NCBI RefSeq assembly: GCF_001591665.1
Contig: NZ_BCVI01000019.1
Location: 101,721-165,720, forward strand
Origin: Neobacillus soli NBRC 102451
Lineage (GTDB): Bacteria; Bacillota; Bacilli; Bacillales; Cytobacillaceae
Direction: 5' to 3'
DNA: 64,000 nucleotides
A program made the translations under genes and the position numbers. Below are positions 34,776-44,499 of this stretch, piece after piece. The number at the start of each line of letters is the position of its first letter. Positions within the stretch are counted from its first letter, which is position 1. The notes under the pieces are model-generated. The model was not told where the DNA came from and ran no database searches. It saw nothing but the letters and a program-made list of their open reading frames with translations.

Positions 34776-36116
34776 AGTAGGAGGGGGTGACTAACCCCCG
34801 ACCTCTAACACCACCGTACATACCGTTCGGTATACGCGGTTCAATTAGGTATGACGTAAAAATTCGTATCTATTATATAAACTTTTCAGCCCTTGACTTC
34901 TCCAATATGAGTTGTCGAGGGTTTTGTGTAGAATTGGACTATGAGCAATTCTACAATATTTCTTTCTTGAATTCCCCCATTCAAATGCTTTGGCTTGTGG
35001 AACCCCTAAACTAATTAGATTCCTAACCTTTGTTTTAGGTTTCTTCCACTGCTTCCACATAAACATGCGTAGCCTTCTTCTTATCCATTCATCGAATTCT
35101 TTGGATTAACTTAGTGTATCTGCTAAAGCGAAATATCCGCACCAACCTGTTAAATATTGATTTAGTTTCTCAATTCTTTCCTCCATTGAAAGTGGTTTAG
35201 ACCTTGACGTTAATTCTCGAATTTTCGTCTTCAATCGCTTAACACTTTCGTTTGAAATTCGAACCTTCGGTTCTTTATGAACAGTGAAGCTAAATCCAAG
35301 AAACTTCCGCTTCCATGGTCGGTCTACTGCGTATTTCCCTTTATTGACTTTTAGTTTGAGTCTTGGTTCGATAAAACTGGTAATGGATTTCATTATCCTT
35401 TTGCCAGCTTTCCTTGACTTCGCATAGATATTACATTCGTCCGCGTAACGTACGAATTTGTGACCTCTGCTCTCTAACTCCTTGTCTAACAGGTCAAGGA
35501 TAATGTTTGATAGTAATGGACTTAAAGGACCACCCTGTGGTGTTCCTTCGGTTGCCTCGTGGATCACTCCATTTATCATAATACCTGCCTGCAGGTATCT
35601 TCGGCTGAGTTGGATGACCCGTTTATCTTTTATCCTTTTCGCCAGAATTCCTATTAGCTTGTCATGATTCACCTTGTCAAAGAATTTCTCCAAGTCTATA
35701 GCCACTGCCCATCTGTAACCTTCTCGAATATAACCCTTTGCTTTTCGAACAGCGTCATGTCCTCTCCGATTTGGACGAAAACCACAGCTATTGTCTGAAA
35801 AGGTAGGGTCAAAGATTGGTGTCAGAACCTGGGCAATAGCCTGCTGAATGAAACGGTCTGTCACGGTTGGGATACCCAGTAACCTCACTCCTTCCTTCGG
35901 TTTCGGGATTTCGACTCGTCGGACAGGGGTATGTTGATAATTTCCCTCTCTTAAAGAAGCCCGTTATATGAAGTTCGTGTTCCTCAGACCGGAGGTTTGT
36001 CGCTCGCTTCCTTCAGATTCCGCGTCACCGCGGACACCCTTGCGTTAAGCTACTGTTACTTCTGCCTTCACAGTTCGGGACTTTCACCCTAGAGACTGAA
36101 CCCATGCTGGGCGAAC
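34776..36116 (-). mobile_element. Degenerate group IIC intron
   Basis: The 5' end (GTTCGCCCAGCATGGG at 36116) and the domain I text with GGGTGAAAGTCCCGAACTG, GGTGTCCGCGGTGACGCGGA and ACCTCCGGTCTGAGGAACACGAA match bacterial class C introns. The 3' end has domain V (GAACCGCGTATACCGAACGG, then TATGTACGGTGG) and a domain VI hairpin (GGGGGTTAGTCACCCCC). It lies six bases after a terminator hairpin, the usual class C target. At about 1.34 kb it is short of the usual 1.9 kb: the region between domain I and the middle of the reverse transcriptase is deleted. The 3' boundary is approximate. Confidence 0.85.
34845..35963 (-). pseudogene. ltrA: Group II intron reverse transcriptase/maturase, broken
   Basis: The reading frame from 35963 gives SLREGNYQHTPVRRVEIPKP and then RLLGIPTVTDRFIQQAIAQVL, the RT core with TPQGGPLSPLLSN. 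The N-terminal RT0/RT1 part is lost. The catalytic YADD box reads YADE, replacing one metal-binding aspartate. A TAA at 35106-35108 interrupts the frame. In the same frame SKEFDEWIRRRLR and WKQWKKPKTKVRNL resume and run to the normal end (34845). The element should be unable to move by itself. Confidence 0.88.
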
Positions 36117-36121
36117 ATAAA

Positions 36122-36151
36122 GTAGGGAAACCTCTCTCGAGGCTTCCCTAC
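36122..36151 (-). terminator. Terminator next to the intron insertion site
   Basis: GTAGGGAA / TTCCCTAC with a GCCTCGAGAGAGGT-type loop that also pairs internally, then TTTAT on the minus strand. It probably ends the carboxypeptidase transcript and served as the intron target. 36152-36336 shows no gene. Confidence 0.75.
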
Positions 36152-36336
36152 CTTATTGCTTGATATTTACACTGTTAATTCGTTGGTGAGTTGTATGCTA
36201 AATTAGTGTCGTTATTTTTATTATTCTCCCCGTAACTGAACTCGTTACTTTAAGTGTCAAAGCTTTAATTTTTTCCTGTCCACTTAGTGGGGAGCACTTC
36301 AATTGCAAAATGGAGGGAATTTCTTATTTTCGGACA

Positions 36337-38934
36337 CTATTTCCACTGATTGATTAAATAATCAGCATGGGCTTGTAATATATTAAAGGCTTTTTTGGAA
36401 ATAAAGTTGTTTGAATAATGGTTGTCTAGCAGTACCTTGAAACCATTCAAATGTTTTTGGACTTTTTCCCCTAATCCTTTTTCTTCGTAAAGGCTTAAGG
36501 CGGTCAGATGATTTGTCAAGGATCTGGCAGCCTCGTTATTTGTAATGTCCCCATCATTCAGGAAGTTTTCTACAAGCTTCTTCATATTTGCCGCACTTAT
36601 TTCAACTTTTACATCGACGTTTTGTTCCTTCTCGTTGTTGCCTTTAACGTCGACGGAAATCCAGCGGAACGTCGTGTTCTCATAAATTTTGATAGTTTCA
36701 CCAGGTTCACGGATATTTGCAGCCTCATAGGTCGGTGAGTCGACTGTTGGAGTGCTTCCGTCTGTCGTATAGTGGATGCTGGCCGGTTTGCTTTGCGAGA
36801 ATGTAATATTTACTGAACCATCAGGCTTTTTGTCCTGTATGATTTCTGTAGTGGCTGGCTTGTTATCACGACCGTACTCCATCGCAAGTTCAAACATTGT
36901 GATGACACCGCTGGCATACTCCTGGTATTGAAGCGATCCTTCCGCCCATGCCGGCTGGAATCCGCCTGGAGCTAGCCATCTTTGGGCTTTTGGATCCCAT
37001 TGTTCACCGCCTACTTCCCATCCGAACGCATAGATGCCATAATTGTTGTACAGTTCTTCGCGAACATTGCCCGCGGAGGAATAGAGGACATCCGCAGAGC
37101 CTCCAATGTTACTGGGCTGAACAACAGAGTCACGCAAGCTTTTAACATTGGACAGGATTTTCTCAGCCATTTGCCAGTAGTACTGTTCATCACGAAGTGG
37201 AGGGCGCGGCGTTGTAATTCGGCCATCCGCTTTATAAGATCCAGGCTGCCAGAACAATTGGCCTCCGTAACTGTGAACAGTCATAAAAAATTTAATATTT
37301 GAGTAATTTTCAGCAAGCCAGACAGCATTCTGGGCTTCCGGCTCAGATAATTTACTAGGTCCAGCGTACGTATCGGATGTACAAACAGTTGAACCGCCGC
37401 TATATCCATCGTATACAGAACCGACTGAATAATTACGGTTGAGGTCGACTCCCCAGCTATTCCGGCGTCCCGGGTCTGCATTTTCCGGTCCGCAGTGGTT
37501 CGTCATATTCCGTCGCTGCATGTTCGAGTCAAAGAAGGTATAGTGGGCACCATCTGGGTTATTGGATGGAATGATGAAAATATCTACGTTGTCTACGATC
37601 TCTTTTGTCTTTTCATCAGTTTCATAGTTTGCCAGCAGTCTTTCGGCTGATTCTAGTGCTACGAGGGGGGTTACCCATTCCCGTGCATGATCTTGAGCCT
37701 GAATCATAACTCCTGGCTTTGTTCCGTCTCTTTTCTTTCCTATGCGAAGGGCTTTCATTGTAAAAGGCTCACGGGAAATTTCCTTCGGCCCTTTCAAGAA
37801 ATCAGTCAGCTTAGTCGCCCCAAACACTTTCGCAATACCACTACCATTGCCGTTCCGGTACAGATCTGCGGTTACCAGTGCGTTGGCTTCCGGGTCTTCA
37901 TTAATCGCCGCTACAACTTCCTTTGCTGTCGCTGCAATTTTGCTTGGGTCGTTTTTATTAACAGCCAGATGTACAGTGATATTGTTCGCATTGACTGATA
38001 CAGAAGTTTCATTACCAACTATTTGGCGATCCAGCGTTACAGTGATGTCATTGCCGCCTTCATGGCCGTATTTTTTTGAAGATACATAGAAAGTACTATG
38101 AAGATCACCGGTTGCCCCGCTTGTTCCATTGCCAAATTGTGCCTGAGCGTGACGGCGGTAGCCATTTGTCTTGTTTGGCAGCTCAATAATTTCAGTGATT
38201 TCCGGATGTTCCGCCGCCAATTGTTCAATCCGTTTATACAGCTGTGTCGGATTTTGGTATCCATCGGCAAAGCCGCTCTTGTATCCTGGTCGGTCTATAT
38301 CAGCCTCAATGGGGTAGAGCCAGTCATTCACTTTTGCGCTGCTTTCCGCTCCGATCGAGCTCGTAACCTTTATTGTGTCCGGCCTAGGCCCATCCACTTT
38401 GGCAAGCACCCGATGGTACATATAAACACCGGAGTCCATATAAAGTTCCATCTTTTGGGACTTATCACCCCAATGCAGCGTCAGAACGGCTCCGTCCTCG
38501 GCTGTCGTTTTTGCTTCAACTGACAAGAATCCCTGTCCATGACTGGTAAACCAGTCAACCCTTCCAATCGTAACTTTATCATTGGCGAGTTTCGCCGTTA
38601 ATGATCGCAGTGCTTTTTCGGGGGCTCCTCGCAATGGATCATCGGCTAATATGATGCCATATTCAGGCAGCGCCTTTAGCTGTTCTTTTGTCAGTATAGC
38701 ATCCACCTCAATGCCGTCGGGGACGCGCTTAACACCACCGGCAAGGTCATAGCCCTTGTTTTGCAGGGTATCGAGGACATCACTGCCAGGCACTAAAATT
38801 CTGACTATTTCCCCAACTTCCAGTGAAGGGGCCGCAGCGGGTTTAGGTTCATCTTTATTGTTGCCAGCCAAAGCGTGAGTCACGATAGAAAATAGCAGAA
38901 TCATTGATAATAAGGTAACTAGTATTCTTTTCAT
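36337..38934 (-). CDS. Secreted M14 zinc carboxypeptidase with FIMAH domain
   Basis: An 865-residue exported metallopeptidase. A signal peptide spans residues 1-23 (ends THALAG). A propeptide-like region of about 230 residues follows. The M14 domain (about 235-720) has the zinc motif HxxE in IQAQDHAREW, the arginine/asparagine substrate site in SWGVDLNRNYSVG, the third zinc histidine in FMTVHSYGGQ and the catalytic glutamate in YAFGWEVGGEQ. A beta-sandwich segment (about 700-780, chitobiase-like SIHYTTDGSTPTVDSPTY) follows. The C-terminal 85 residues form a FIMAH-type helical domain. Between residues 240 and 390 an extra domain interrupts the usual M14 start. The gene stands alone; extracellular peptide degradation is the likely role. 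Confidence 0.9.
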   Translation of the reverse strand: MKRILVTLLSMILLFSIVTHALAGNNKDEPKPAAAPSLEVGEIVRILVPGSDVLDTLQNKGYDLAGGVKRVPDGIEVDAILTKEQLKALPEYGIILADDPLRGAPEKALRSLTAKLANDKVTIGRVDWFTSHGQGFLSVEAKTTAEDGAVLTLHWGDKSQKMELYMDSGVYMYHRVLAKVDGPRPDTIKVTSSIGAESSAKVNDWLYPIEADIDRPGYKSGFADGYQNPTQLYKRIEQLAAEHPEITEIIELPNKTNGYRRHAQAQFGNGTSGATGDLHSTFYVSSKKYGHEGGNDITVTLDRQIVGNETSVSVNANNITVHLAVNKNDPSKIAATAKEVVAAINEDPEANALVTADLYRNGNGSGIAKVFGATKLTDFLKGPKEISREPFTMKALRIGKKRDGTKPGVMIQAQDHAREWVTPLVALESAERLLANYETDEKTKEIVDNVDIFIIPSNNPDGAHYTFFDSNMQRRNMTNHCGPENADPGRRNSWGVDLNRNYSVGSVYDGYSGGSTVCTSDTYAGPSKLSEPEAQNAVWLAENYSNIKFFMTVHSYGGQLFWQPGSYKADGRITTPRPPLRDEQYYWQMAEKILSNVKSLRDSVVQPSNIGGSADVLYSSAGNVREELYNNYGIYAFGWEVGGEQWDPKAQRWLAPGGFQPAWAEGSLQYQEYASGVITMFELAMEYGRDNKPATTEIIQDKKPDGSVNITFSQSKPASIHYTTDGSTPTVDSPTYEAANIREPGETIKIYENTTFRWISVDVKGNNEKEQNVDVKVEISAANMKKLVENFLNDGDITNNEAARSLTNHLTALSLYEEKGLGEKVQKHLNGFKVLLDNHYSNNFISKKAFNILQAHADYLINQWK

Positions 38935-39000
38935 TCATTTCACTCCCAATAAATATTTAGACGCCCTTGACATTTTTCCTAAAATGATTCCTCTTGTGTG

Positions 39001-39430
39001 TTTTTTATAGTTATCGGTAATGTCCCTGCACTGATTGCAGTACTAAATGCATTAACTGCGGCAGAAGAAATTCATTTAAAAAAGGTAAACGGATTCATCC
39101 TTACAAATGCTTTTACGGCCGACATCGGCTGTTGAAATAACCAACCCTTTTCGGGTGATATAGCAAAAGCAACAGCTAAGCCGATTATTATGGCGATCCC
39201 AGTTGTCGCGAGATAATAAACAAACGTCTTCACCCCGACTCGTCCAAGTTGCTTGATATCTCCATTACTTGCTATTCCTACAACAAGCGTTGCCTATATA
39301 AGTGGTGCAATGATAAATTTAATCAAACCTAGAAATAAATCCCCCCAATGGTTAAATCACATTGTTTGAACTTCCAAAAATAACCCTAACAATAATTGCT
39401 ATTATAAAGGCTATCAAAATTTGCTTTTAA
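39001..39430 (-). pseudogene. Remnant of a dicarboxylate/glutamate:cation symporter (SDF family)
   Basis: Minus-strand pieces in shifted frames recall an SDF/DctA/GltP symporter. KQILIAFIIAIIVRVIFGS is the N-terminal helix. LFLGLIKFIIAPLI is followed by a stop in place of an early codon and then ATLVVGIASNGDIKQLGRVG. TFVYYLATTGIAIIIGLAVA ends near SPEKGW. After a deletion of more than 100 residues AFSTAISAGTLPITIK follows, which is the re-entrant loop motif of the family. At least one nonsense codon, one frameshift and a large deletion show that it is dead. It lies divergently beside the GlnK-like sensor gene, where such a transporter would be the target. Confidence 0.8.
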
Positions 39431-39743
39431 AAATTTATCTTATAAATATTTCACTTCCCTACACACTATATAAGATAAAATTGACGCTTTTAAAACCCTC
39501 TATTACTTAATTTATGAAGCGTGTGCAACGGTTTGTTTTTGATAATAGATTCCACCTCCTTTACAAACTAGGAAATAACTCCTAATTGATTTTAATAAAA
39601 CACCTCCAAAAGTTGGAATATTTTAAATATACTTACAATTCTATGGTTTCTGTTATATCATAAAGTTAAAACTACAATAACAAACAAAAAGAAACACAAA
39701 ATATTTAAAAATATTTTTTTACACCCTACCAACGGCTTAAATC

Positions 39744-39757
39744 GTTGATAAATCAAC
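39744..39757 (+). promoter_or_regulatory. Short perfect palindrome before the sensor kinase gene
   Basis: GTTGAT AA ATCAAC, about 28 bases before the TTG start. It may be an operator; weak support by itself. The rest of 39431-39784 is AT-rich with no gene. Confidence 0.3.
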
Positions 39758-39784
39758 ATTTATAGAGGGAGGTATTAAACAACA

Positions 39785-41074
39785 TTGAGTCCCCCTGCTA
39801 AAAAAAATTTACACATTTTTATATATATGATAATTGCAGTCCCATTGGCAGGTGAATTAAACTTTTACCCTTTTAACGACTCCTTTCGTATAAGCTTTGG
39901 TATGCCAACATTTTTCTTTTTCCTATTATTATTACGAAAATACCCCGCTATTCTATCGGGTACTGTAGTAGGAATATCCGTTGTAGCATTTCGTATTTTG
40001 TTAGACCTGCTTCATCATGATTTCACATACTCTTTTCAACATCGTTACCCGACATTTTTCTACTATTTCACCTTTGGATGTCTTTTTTACTTTGCAAAGT
40101 CCAACCGTTATATTTACCAATCAATTTTAATAGGTTTTCTAGGGATTATATTTGATATTTTGGCAAGTTCAGCAGAGTTAACATCTCAATATGTTGCGTT
40201 TGATTCCGTTGTAACACGTGATGATATACGCAAGATTAGTGTTATTGCTATTTTCCGCAGCTTTTTTACTATAGGTATTTTTAATTTATATGTACTTTAT
40301 GAAACACGGCTAAGGATAGAAGAAATGCAAAAACAAAATGAACACCTAATTACGGTCACCACAAATTTATACGAAGAGGCAATTAATTTACGCAAAACTT
40401 TAATAAATAGTGAAAATATCACAAGAGACGCCTATAACTTATATCGCTCATTAAAGAATATTGAGAACAAAAAGGATGAAAAAGAAGGTTTATCCCAAAC
40501 AGCGCTTAAGATTGCCGGCCAAACCCATGATATTAAAAAAGATAATCAAAGAATCCTCTCGGGACTTTCAAGACTTATAGCCGATAAAGATTTTTCAGAG
40601 TATATGGAGGTAAATGAATTATTAAATATAGCTGTGAAATCTAATTGGAAGTATGCAAATTTATCAGGAAAAGAAATTGAAATTATATTGGATATTCAAG
40701 GAAAACATCCTAATTATCATATATATAAGGTTCTTTCCATTATGAATAATTTAGTTGGAAATGCTATAGAGGCTATTAAGAAGGATGGAATAATAACTAT
40801 AAATGTACGCAGGGATCATGATTTTGTGGAATTTCAAATCAGGGATAATGGCCCCGGTATTGCACAAAATCTAATACATTTAGTTTTTAAACCCGGGTTT
40901 ACCACTAAATATGATAGCAGCGGCAGAGCATCCACAGGAATTGGGCTCACTTATGTAAGGGAATTGGTTGAACAGCTTGAGGGTGAAATTATCTTGCAAA
41001 GTGAGGTGGGGAAACTAAGTGGATCCTACTATAAAATACGATTACCAATCTGTAAATTAACTTTGAAAGGTTGA
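39785..41074 (+). CDS. Sensor histidine kinase, GlnK (YcbA)-like
   Basis: A 429-residue membrane sensor kinase. Six hydrophobic helices fill residues 8-185, a coiled coil follows (185-230), and then a dimerisation segment with the probable phospho-histidine in AGQTHDIKKDNQR (about 244). The ATPase has the N-box NLVGNAIEAI, the G1 box DNGPGIAQ, and GRASTGIGLTYVREL. The layout and its partner resemble B. subtilis GlnK-GlnL, which senses glutamine and turns on glnT/glsA. The TTG start at 39785 has GGGAGG about 12 bases upstream. It is coupled to the next gene with a 4-bp gap. Confidence 0.82.
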   Translation: MSPPAKKNLHIFIYMIIAVPLAGELNFYPFNDSFRISFGMPTFFFFLLLLRKYPAILSGTVVGISVVAFRILLDLLHHDFTYSFQHRYPTFFYYFTFGCLFYFAKSNRYIYQSILIGFLGIIFDILASSAELTSQYVAFDSVVTRDDIRKISVIAIFRSFFTIGIFNLYVLYETRLRIEEMQKQNEHLITVTTNLYEEAINLRKTLINSENITRDAYNLYRSLKNIENKKDEKEGLSQTALKIAGQTHDIKKDNQRILSGLSRLIADKDFSEYMEVNELLNIAVKSNWKYANLSGKEIEIILDIQGKHPNYHIYKVLSIMNNLVGNAIEAIKKDGIITINVRRDHDFVEFQIRDNGPGIAQNLIHLVFKPGFTTKYDSSGRASTGIGLTYVRELVEQLEGEIILQSEVGKLSGSYYKIRLPICKLTLKG

Positions 41075-41078
41075 TACC

Positions 41079-42011
41079 ATGTTATTTTATATAGTTGATG
41101 ATGATGATGCAACACGCGCTATGTTGGCTGGAATTATAGAGGACGAGGATCTTGGGGTGGTAGTGGGTGAAGCGAGGGATGGCTCCATGATAGATGAACA
41201 CCTTTTCACCCTAAAAAAGGTACGTATTTTACTGATTGATTTCTTAATGCCCATTAAGGATGGCATTGAAACCATTAATGATATCAAACCCATTTTTAAT
41301 GGAAAAACTGTTATGATTTCCCAAATAGAGTCAAAAGAATTGATTGCAGAGGCTTATTCATACGGTGTTGAATACTACATAACTAAACCAATCAATAAAA
41401 TAGAAGTGTTATCGGTGATTAAAAAGGTTATCGACCGCATTTATTTAGAAGAATCCTTACATAATATTCATCAATTAGCGCGTAATGTACTTCCGGATAA
41501 TACTACACTTAAAAAAAATAATTTTCCAGCACAAGATTTTACTTCATTTGCCCAACATCTTTTATCGGAATTAGGAATTGTCGGTGAAAGTGGATATCAG
41601 GATCTATTAGATGTTTTAGATTACCTTCATCAGTATGAAAGAGTAAAAACATTTAAAGATGGTTTTCCCCACCTTAAGGACATTTTTTTAAAAGTAGTAC
41701 AAGGAAAACATGAGTCATCGCCCCAACCAGAAGAATTAAACCGAGATATAAAGGCTTCAAAACAACGTACTAGAAGGGCTATTTATCAATCATTGAACCG
41801 CTTGGCCTCACTTGGATTAAACGATTTTACAAATCCAATATTCGAAAATTATGCCCCTAACTTTTTTGACTTCGCTATAGTACAAGAAAGGATGCGTGAA
41901 ATTAAGAAAGGGAAATCACTACCAACTTCACAAATCCGAATTAATACTAAAAAGTTTATTCAGGTTCTATATTTTGAAACACAGCGGTTAACTTCGGCTA
42001 AGTCAAATTAA
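41079..42011 (+). CDS. Response regulator with YcbB domain, GlnL-like
   Basis: A 310-residue regulator. The receiver domain (1-118) has the acidic pocket IVDDDD, the phospho-accepting aspartate in ILLIDFLMP and the lysine in YITKPINK. The C-terminal 170 residues (KQRTRRAIYQSLNRLASLGLNDFTNPIFENYAPNFFDF) are the YcbB-type DNA-binding domain of GlnL. It follows the sensor gene by four bases. Its natural target was perhaps the ruined SDF symporter on the other side of the sensor gene. The remaining targets cannot be seen. Confidence 0.85.
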   Translation: MLFYIVDDDDATRAMLAGIIEDEDLGVVVGEARDGSMIDEHLFTLKKVRILLIDFLMPIKDGIETINDIKPIFNGKTVMISQIESKELIAEAYSYGVEYYITKPINKIEVLSVIKKVIDRIYLEESLHNIHQLARNVLPDNTTLKKNNFPAQDFTSFAQHLLSELGIVGESGYQDLLDVLDYLHQYERVKTFKDGFPHLKDIFLKVVQGKHESSPQPEELNRDIKASKQRTRRAIYQSLNRLASLGLNDFTNPIFENYAPNFFDFAIVQERMREIKKGKSLPTSQIRINTKKFIQVLYFETQRLTSAKSN

Positions 42012-42295
42012 GCCATATCATGGGTATTCAGAGTTTTATTCTTTTTCTTGCATACTTGTGGCAAGTGTAAGAATTTCCTACAAATATAAAGTATCGAATT
42101 TTGTGATAACCATGTTTGTCCTTGCTGATATTTATTCCCTTGTATAGCTGGGTTCATTAATTTTTGAGGACCAAATTCACAAATTTCAATTGTTACATTT
42201 TTCATTCGAACAAAACTTGTCTAACCAAAAGAACGTCAACTTTATATTTAAAAAGACCATGCATACCCTCTTTCTGTGCCATCTATGACACGCTT

Positions 42296-42990
42296 TTTGA
42301 GCCACTTCTAACGGAACAACTCAATTTGCTGTTAAAAATTGCTAAGGTAAGAACGCCGGTATATACCGCTATTATTTATGCAGCCGCCCACACTGGAATG
42401 CGGAAAAGCGAATTAATAGGTTTGACCTGGGAGCACGTTGATCTTAAAGCTGAAAAGTTTTATATCCGCCAAACCATTACGGATGCAAATGGAAAATATA
42501 TTTTTTCAATCAAATCCCAAAAACGGAAAACCAAGAGGGGTAAGATTAACAAAGGAACTGAAAAAGCTAATTCAGGCGCTCAAAGTTAAACATGATCACC
42601 GAAGAAAAATCCTTGGAGAAACATTTAACCATCATAATTTGGTTTTTTGCAACTCCAAAGGAAATATCAAGCACCATCTAATTAACCAGAGCATTTAAAG
42701 ATCTTTAAATGCTGCTAACCTCCAGATAGCCGATTTCATGATTTGCGGCATTCCCCATGCGAAAATGTTGCTGGAGGGAAAACGTCCCCTCCGCTGGATA
42801 TTCCGCTAGTATTCGATTATCATCATCAACTTGCCCGTCATCGAATCTAAATTGGCAACTTCAGTGGGGCCGAGTCATCCAAACGTGGCGCCACTCTCCC
42901 CTTCCTATAAAATGCATAATTTCCAATCCCAAAAGCCAAAAGGCATTTCGACATCATGCTGATTTTGTCGATATGGATATGTTTTTTTAG
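42296..42990 (+). pseudogene. Tyrosine recombinase (integrase) remnant
   Basis: Pieces in different plus frames rebuild the C-terminal part of a phage-type integrase. First comes LYxPLLTEQLNLLLKIAK-like text, then IIYAAAHTGMRKSELIGLTWEHVDL with the first catalytic arginine. A frameshift near 42530 leads to RGVRLTKELKKLIQALK and NLVFCNSKGN. Near 42740 RFHDLRHS and, after a one-base shift, HAKMLLEG give the HxLRH box. The last tyrosine segment is not readable. The N-terminal domain is absent. The lesions rule out activity. It is the only recombinase in the selC-bounded interval. Confidence 0.8.
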
Positions 42991-43635
42991 TTTTTAAAAG
43001 AAATTACGGGCAGTGTATCGCAAATTGACTGTATGATTAAAGCAAAGAAAAAAGACGAAGCCTTGTTTCATTAAATTTGGTCCTAGATAGGTTACAGCTT
43101 TCATAATTGTAGGCACGCCTAATCTTTAGCTTTCTCTGTTACTACCCCTACCTAGGGTGTGTGAAGGAAAATTAAATCTTATTAAAGTAAAGGGCGCTTC
43201 AAGGATCCGCGCTTTATTTCATTTTAGTTTTTTTAGTTTTATGGGGGTAATGATTTGCCTTGGCAAGTGGTGGAACGCCATACAAAAAATACAACAAACA
43301 CTAATACCATTAAAGGTTCCTAGAAATAAATCTTATAGGAATTGAATATAATTTAGGAATATATTGCAATCAGGTGAACTAACACAAGTAGTTCCGGCGA
43401 TCGCGACATATCAATACCACGTATTTTCCTCCTCTTTATCAGTTATTCTTGTGCGTCTTTTCATTATAAAACTAACGATTGATGCCAAATTAGGACGCAG
43501 AGCTGCTGAAAATTCGATTGCGTAAGGGGCCGTGGAACAAAAAAATGATCATAAATAGTAGAAATGAGTTTTCAATTAGGATATTAATTCTTTCTACCAT
43601 TGGAATATTTTTTATCCATTAATGGAGGGATCCAT
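42991..43635. other. Intergenic stretch with decayed DNA
   Basis: About 640 bases after the integrase wreck without a supportable gene. A plus-strand frame at about 43390-43527 (VVPAIATYQYHVFSSS, then RLFIIKLTIDAKLGRR) looks like the end of a lost membrane protein, but has no start or recognisable family. Confidence 0.4.
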
Positions 43636-44211
43636 ATGACAACCTTAATTATTTATGCCCACTCAAACAAGGATAGCCTTAATCATGCAATTTTAGAGAA
43701 CGTCATGAAAGGGTTAAAGGAAGCCAAACGGAAATTTGAATTAATTGACTTATACGCGGAGAAATTTGATCCTGTTTTAGTCATCGATGAGCAGCACAAA
43801 CCAAGGGATTTAATCTATGATCCATATACTGAAAAATATCGAAAAAAAATTGAGCAGGCTGATCAGTTAATTTTCATTTACCCGATTTGGTGGTATGGTG
43901 TACCAGCCATTTTAAAAGGCTTTTTTGATCGCGTGTTTGTTTCTGGATTTGCGTATCAACACCACGGGAAATTTCCAAAAGGCTTATTGAAGAATAAATC
44001 AGCATGGGTTATTTACACCATCGATGCTCCCTCTTTCTTTATTCGATTGTTTAGAAAAAATGTCGAATGGATTGTCGTCCGAGATTACATTTTAAAGTTC
44101 TGCGGCATTAAAAATATCAAAAGAACCCGACTAACGTTTGTTAAACATTCTACCTATGAGACCCGGCGGAAATGGCTTCAAAAAATCTACCATCAAGCAA
44201 AAACGATTTAA
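43636..44211 (+). CDS. Flavodoxin-fold NAD(P)H oxidoreductase
   Basis: A 191-residue FMN/FAD enzyme of the NAD(P)H:quinone oxidoreductase family (KefF/MdaB/YwrO-like), probably a quinone or electrophile reductase. It starts with LIIYAHSNKDSLNHAILENV (phosphate loop), has IDLYAEKFDPVL, the flavin-contacting IFIYPIWWYGVPAILKGFFDRVF and GFAYQH. The ATG at 43636 has TGGAGGG nine bases upstream; the longer start at 43600 includes that site. It stands alone between decayed DNA and sqhC. The natural substrate is not predictable. Confidence 0.85.
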   Translation: MTTLIIYAHSNKDSLNHAILENVMKGLKEAKRKFELIDLYAEKFDPVLVIDEQHKPRDLIYDPYTEKYRKKIEQADQLIFIYPIWWYGVPAILKGFFDRVFVSGFAYQHHGKFPKGLLKNKSAWVIYTIDAPSFFIRLFRKNVEWIVVRDYILKFCGIKNIKRTRLTFVKHSTYETRRKWLQKIYHQAKTI

Positions 44212-44289
44212 AAAATATGGGATAGCCACATCTGGAATTCCTAACCATTGAGAAGAACCGATGTAATGTACTATATTTTTTCAGAAACA

Positions 44290-44325
44290 CAAAACTCCTC
44301 GGTACGATCAAACGTGGAGGTTTTA
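44290..44325 (+). terminator. Possible terminator of the oxidoreductase gene
   Basis: AAAACTCC / GGAGGTTTT with imperfect CG pairing inside, about 80 bases after the stop. The T-run is short, so this is a moderate call. Confidence 0.5.
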
Positions 44326-44499
44326 GCCTAACAACCGCAGCTATAATGGATTAAAGTGATTGCCTATACAGGATAAAAATACATCATCCCTTATCAAAAT
44401 TTCATTTTAACTGGTCCGGTTCTCCCATTAAAGAAAAGCATATTCATATTGCTAGGGGAATATGAATACAAAGTAAGACAACGAAAGAGGGTGAGAAAC

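Noticed and set aside
43157..43345. 62-codon plus-strand frame after the integrase remnant
   Set aside because: No start site or family resemblance; surrounded by decayed DNA.
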